Shown piece after piece: positions 62,308 through 64,000 of a stretch of 64,000 nt of DNA. Every line of letters starts with the position of its first letter. The first letter of the stretch is position 1. The stretch is from assembly GCF_009177065.1 (NCBI RefSeq), contig NZ_WEZF01000026.1, positions 1 through 64,000 of the forward strand, read 5' to 3'. The notes below the pieces were generated by a model that was not told where the DNA came from, did no database searches, and was given only the letters and a program-made list of their open reading frames with translations. A program made the translations under genes and the position numbers. Origin of the DNA: Tautonia marina. Lineage in GTDB: Bacteria > Planctomycetota > Planctomycetia > Isosphaerales > Isosphaeraceae.

Positions 62308-63711
62308 TTACGGCCAGGGGTTCGGCTTCGGGTTGGCCACTGGGGCTTGAATGAAGCCGGAATCCTCAGGAGCCTCGTAATCAATCGAGGCCAGTTCGGG
62401 CGTTTCGATCCGCACCGAGCCGCGAATCCGGCTCTCCAGCGCCACGTCGAGGATCCCCCCGGTCAGTTGCGTGCGCTCGGCGGGGTAGGGGGGATGGCCG
62501 GTGCGGAAGAAGTCCTCGATCCGCAGCACGAGCGGCGTGAAAAAGTCGGCGCCGGGTGGGGCAGGAAGATAAACAAGCGTGGACACGTCGGTGGGAGTTC
62601 CGTCGTCATTCACGACCCGGCTTGCGATGGTCGTGTCATCGACGTGACCGTTGAGAATCAGGACGGTCCCCTCGAAGCCGTCGGCATACTCGACCAGGAA
62701 GGCGACCGGCTGGAGGAAGGTCGGCCGGCCGGCGGGGTGGACAAAGTCCCTGGTATTCTGCTGGACGTCGCCGGGGTTCCGGGTGTAGCTGCGGCTGAGG
62801 GCCTCGTCGAGCAGATCCCAGGACCAGCGGCCTGCGTCTCCGGCCTCCCAGACGGCGTCTCCTTCCAGATAGGTCACGGCCACAACCCCTTGAGGCTTGC
62901 CGCCCCGGTCGCGCCGCTCGACCATGCACTGGAGCGTCTCCAGGGCGTGGAATCCAAAGATTTCGATTTCCCCCCGGGACGCCACCAGGGCATCTTGCCA
63001 GGTTTTTCCCAGCGGGACCTCCAGGTGGGGGATACGCCAGGTCACCGGCAGGCTCGAACCGGCCATGAGCGGCACGCCCAGCTCGCGGGCAGAGGCGATC
63101 ATCTCGGCCGCTTCCGACCGATCGTAAGAGAGGTGCTTGTCGATGAACACCGGCACGCCACGGCCCGAGCGGCGCACCACATCGAGCACCTCTCGGAAGT
63201 AGGCTCCCCTCGGGTAGCGTTTCTGGAGCTTCTCGTTGAGGGGATAGTCGCCGTGCTCGGCGATCAGGAGGATCGCATCGACGGCCAACTCTCCCGAGCC
63301 GAGGGTGAGGGCATCCTCGATCGTCGGACTGAGCCGGACGCCATGCTCGGCGGCCTTGGCCCGGCCCAGGTCGCCGACCCCCGAGGGGGCGACTCCGTCC
63401 GGGAACTGTTCGATGTAGAGGCTGCTGATCTCGACATCGGGGCGGAAGTGGCCTCGACCATCGTTGACGACGAACCCGTCGAGGAATCGCCCAACGATAT
63501 GATAGGCGTGAGAGAGGTAATAGTATGTCGATGCAAGGGCTGCGACCTTCAGGCGGCCTTGCTTCGGTTCAGCCAACGGGCCGCCCAGGGCGTGGGGAAT
63601 CGCGGCCGGGCTGGGCCGGTCGGCCGTCGCAAGAGCGGCCCCGGCGCCGGGCAACATGACGGAGAGACTGGCGGCGTTCAGGAATCCTCGACGGGTCAGA
63701 TCGTCTTGCAT
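62308..63711 (-). CDS. Gfo/Idh/MocA-like Tat-exported protein
   Basis: The 467-residue protein has a twin-arginine signal (LTRRGFLNAASLSVM) and the layout of Gfo/Idh/MocA oxidoreductases. It has RLKVAALASTYYYLSHAYHI in place of the usual GxGxxG nucleotide loop, then IEQFPDGVAPSGVGDLGRAK and AVDAILLIAEHG. It continues VPVFIDKHLSYDRSEAAEM with Lys in the family's EKP/DKP position. The glycine-rich NAD motif is weak, so coenzyme binding is doubtful. It may be a non-catalytic family branch. Confidence 0.72.
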   Translation of the reverse strand: MQDDLTRRGFLNAASLSVMLPGAGAALATADRPSPAAIPHALGGPLAEPKQGRLKVAALASTYYYLSHAYHIVGRFLDGFVVNDGRGHFRPDVEISSLYIEQFPDGVAPSGVGDLGRAKAAEHGVRLSPTIEDALTLGSGELAVDAILLIAEHGDYPLNEKLQKRYPRGAYFREVLDVVRRSGRGVPVFIDKHLSYDRSEAAEMIASARELGVPLMAGSSLPVTWRIPHLEVPLGKTWQDALVASRGEIEIFGFHALETLQCMVERRDRGGKPQGVVAVTYLEGDAVWEAGDAGRWSWDLLDEALSRSYTRNPGDVQQNTRDFVHPAGRPTFLQPVAFLVEYADGFEGTVLILNGHVDDTTIASRVVNDDGTPTDVSTLVYLPAPPGADFFTPLVLRIEDFFRTGHPPYPAERTQLTGGILDVALESRIRGSVRIETPELASIDYEAPEDSGFIQAPVANPKPNPWP

Positions 63712-63782
63712 CGGCCTCTCCAATCGTCCGGGATCAAAGCTTTCGTGCGATTTCAAGACGATCGGTTGTCCGCCCAGCCGCG

Positions 63783-64000
63783 TCAAGTCGTGACCGACCG
63801 CGCCGAATCGAATTGTCCGAGCCGGATCGAAATTCCCTCGATCCGGGGCACCACCCGACCGATCGTGGCCGCGGCCAGCGTCTCTCGTTGCTTTAATTGC
63901 TCAAGGAAGGCATCGAGATGGTCGGGAGCGATCGCCACGAGCAGGCCGCCCGAGGTCTGGGCGTCGAACGCAAATTCGACGCGCTTCGGATTGGCCCCCG
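63783..64000 (-). CDS. selD: C-terminal end of selenide, water dikinase (partial)
   Basis: The reverse-strand frame from the right edge to the TGA at 63783-63785 reads ANPKRVEFAFDAQTSGGLLV followed by AIAPDHLDAFLEQL. The DAQTSGGLL motif is diagnostic of SelD/PurM-type ATP-utilising enzymes near the C-terminus. SelD makes selenophosphate for selenocysteine or selenouridine. The catalytic N-terminus, which would show whether it has Cys or Sec, lies outside the window. Confidence 0.75.
   Translation of the reverse strand, partial: GANPKRVEFAFDAQTSGGLLVAIAPDHLDAFLEQLKQRETLAAATIGRVVPRIEGISIRLGQFDSARSVTT

Overview
The window looks like chromosomal DNA from a planctomycete, most likely of the family Isosphaeraceae. 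This is inferred from content, not from a search. The DNA is strongly GC-rich. It carries two DUF1559 prepilins with the C-terminal H-x9-DG motif, a DUF1501 protein, a DUF1080 (3-keto-disaccharide hydrolase) protein, a PEP-CTERM protein, a zinc-finger Ser/Thr kinase next to an ECF sigma factor, and several Tat-exported putative enzymes. I found no rRNA, tRNA, CRISPR array, phage or insertion sequence.

Layout. 1-2.7 kb: tail of an unknown gene, an esterase-fold protein lacking two of three catalytic residues, and a zinc-ribbon membrane protein. 2.7-7.5 kb: sugar-related genes (clan GH-A glycoside hydrolase, sugar phosphate isomerase/epimerase-like protein, divergent DUF1080 gene). 7.6-14.2 kb: tightly coupled aldo/keto reductase, GT-C membrane glycosyltransferase and panB, then hisD, a GNAT acetyltransferase and hisC. 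14.2-21.9 kb (minus strand): a nine-gene pseudopilus locus encoding a phasin-like protein, one GspE ATPase, three consecutive GspF-like platform proteins, three prepilin-like proteins and a DUF1559 major-pilin-like protein, with no secretin. 22-28.9 kb: thioesterase, membrane MutS-like ATPase, TIGR04283-type glycosyltransferase, uronate-isomerase-like protein, UvrB/UvrC-motif protein and a PyrK-like reductase. 29-33.3 kb (minus): an RluB-type pseudouridine synthase with very long disordered tails, a protein resembling the Cap15/2TM-beta CBASS effector, a DUF1328 peptide, a lipoprotein of 11-residue repeats and a PEP-CTERM protein.

33.6-40.4 kb: kinase and ECF sigma factor tail to tail, an exported peroxiredoxin, and a three-gene proton-translocating transhydrogenase (pntAA, pntAB, pntB). 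40.4-40.9 kb: two large inverted repeats, one of which recurs at 27.8 kb. 40.9-48.9 kb: DUF1501, PLP dehydratase, ceramidase-like protein, small secreted protein, DUF1559, creatininase and MFS transporter. 49-56 kb: EF-hand protein fused to a deiodinase-like domain, ClC channel with CBS domains, LRR-like protein, a protein with a conserved N-terminal motif, and a PEGA-like peptide. 56-64 kb: thioredoxin-NHL protein, prs, an AAA ATPase/VWA pair, a Gfo/Idh-like Tat protein and the end of selD.

The leads I rate highest are the secretin-less pseudopilus locus with three GspF paralogs, the apparently orphan Cap15-like protein with its repeat-lipoprotein/DUF1328 neighbours, and the EF-hand/deiodinase fusion. 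All function calls come from reading motifs by eye; none was confirmed by database search.
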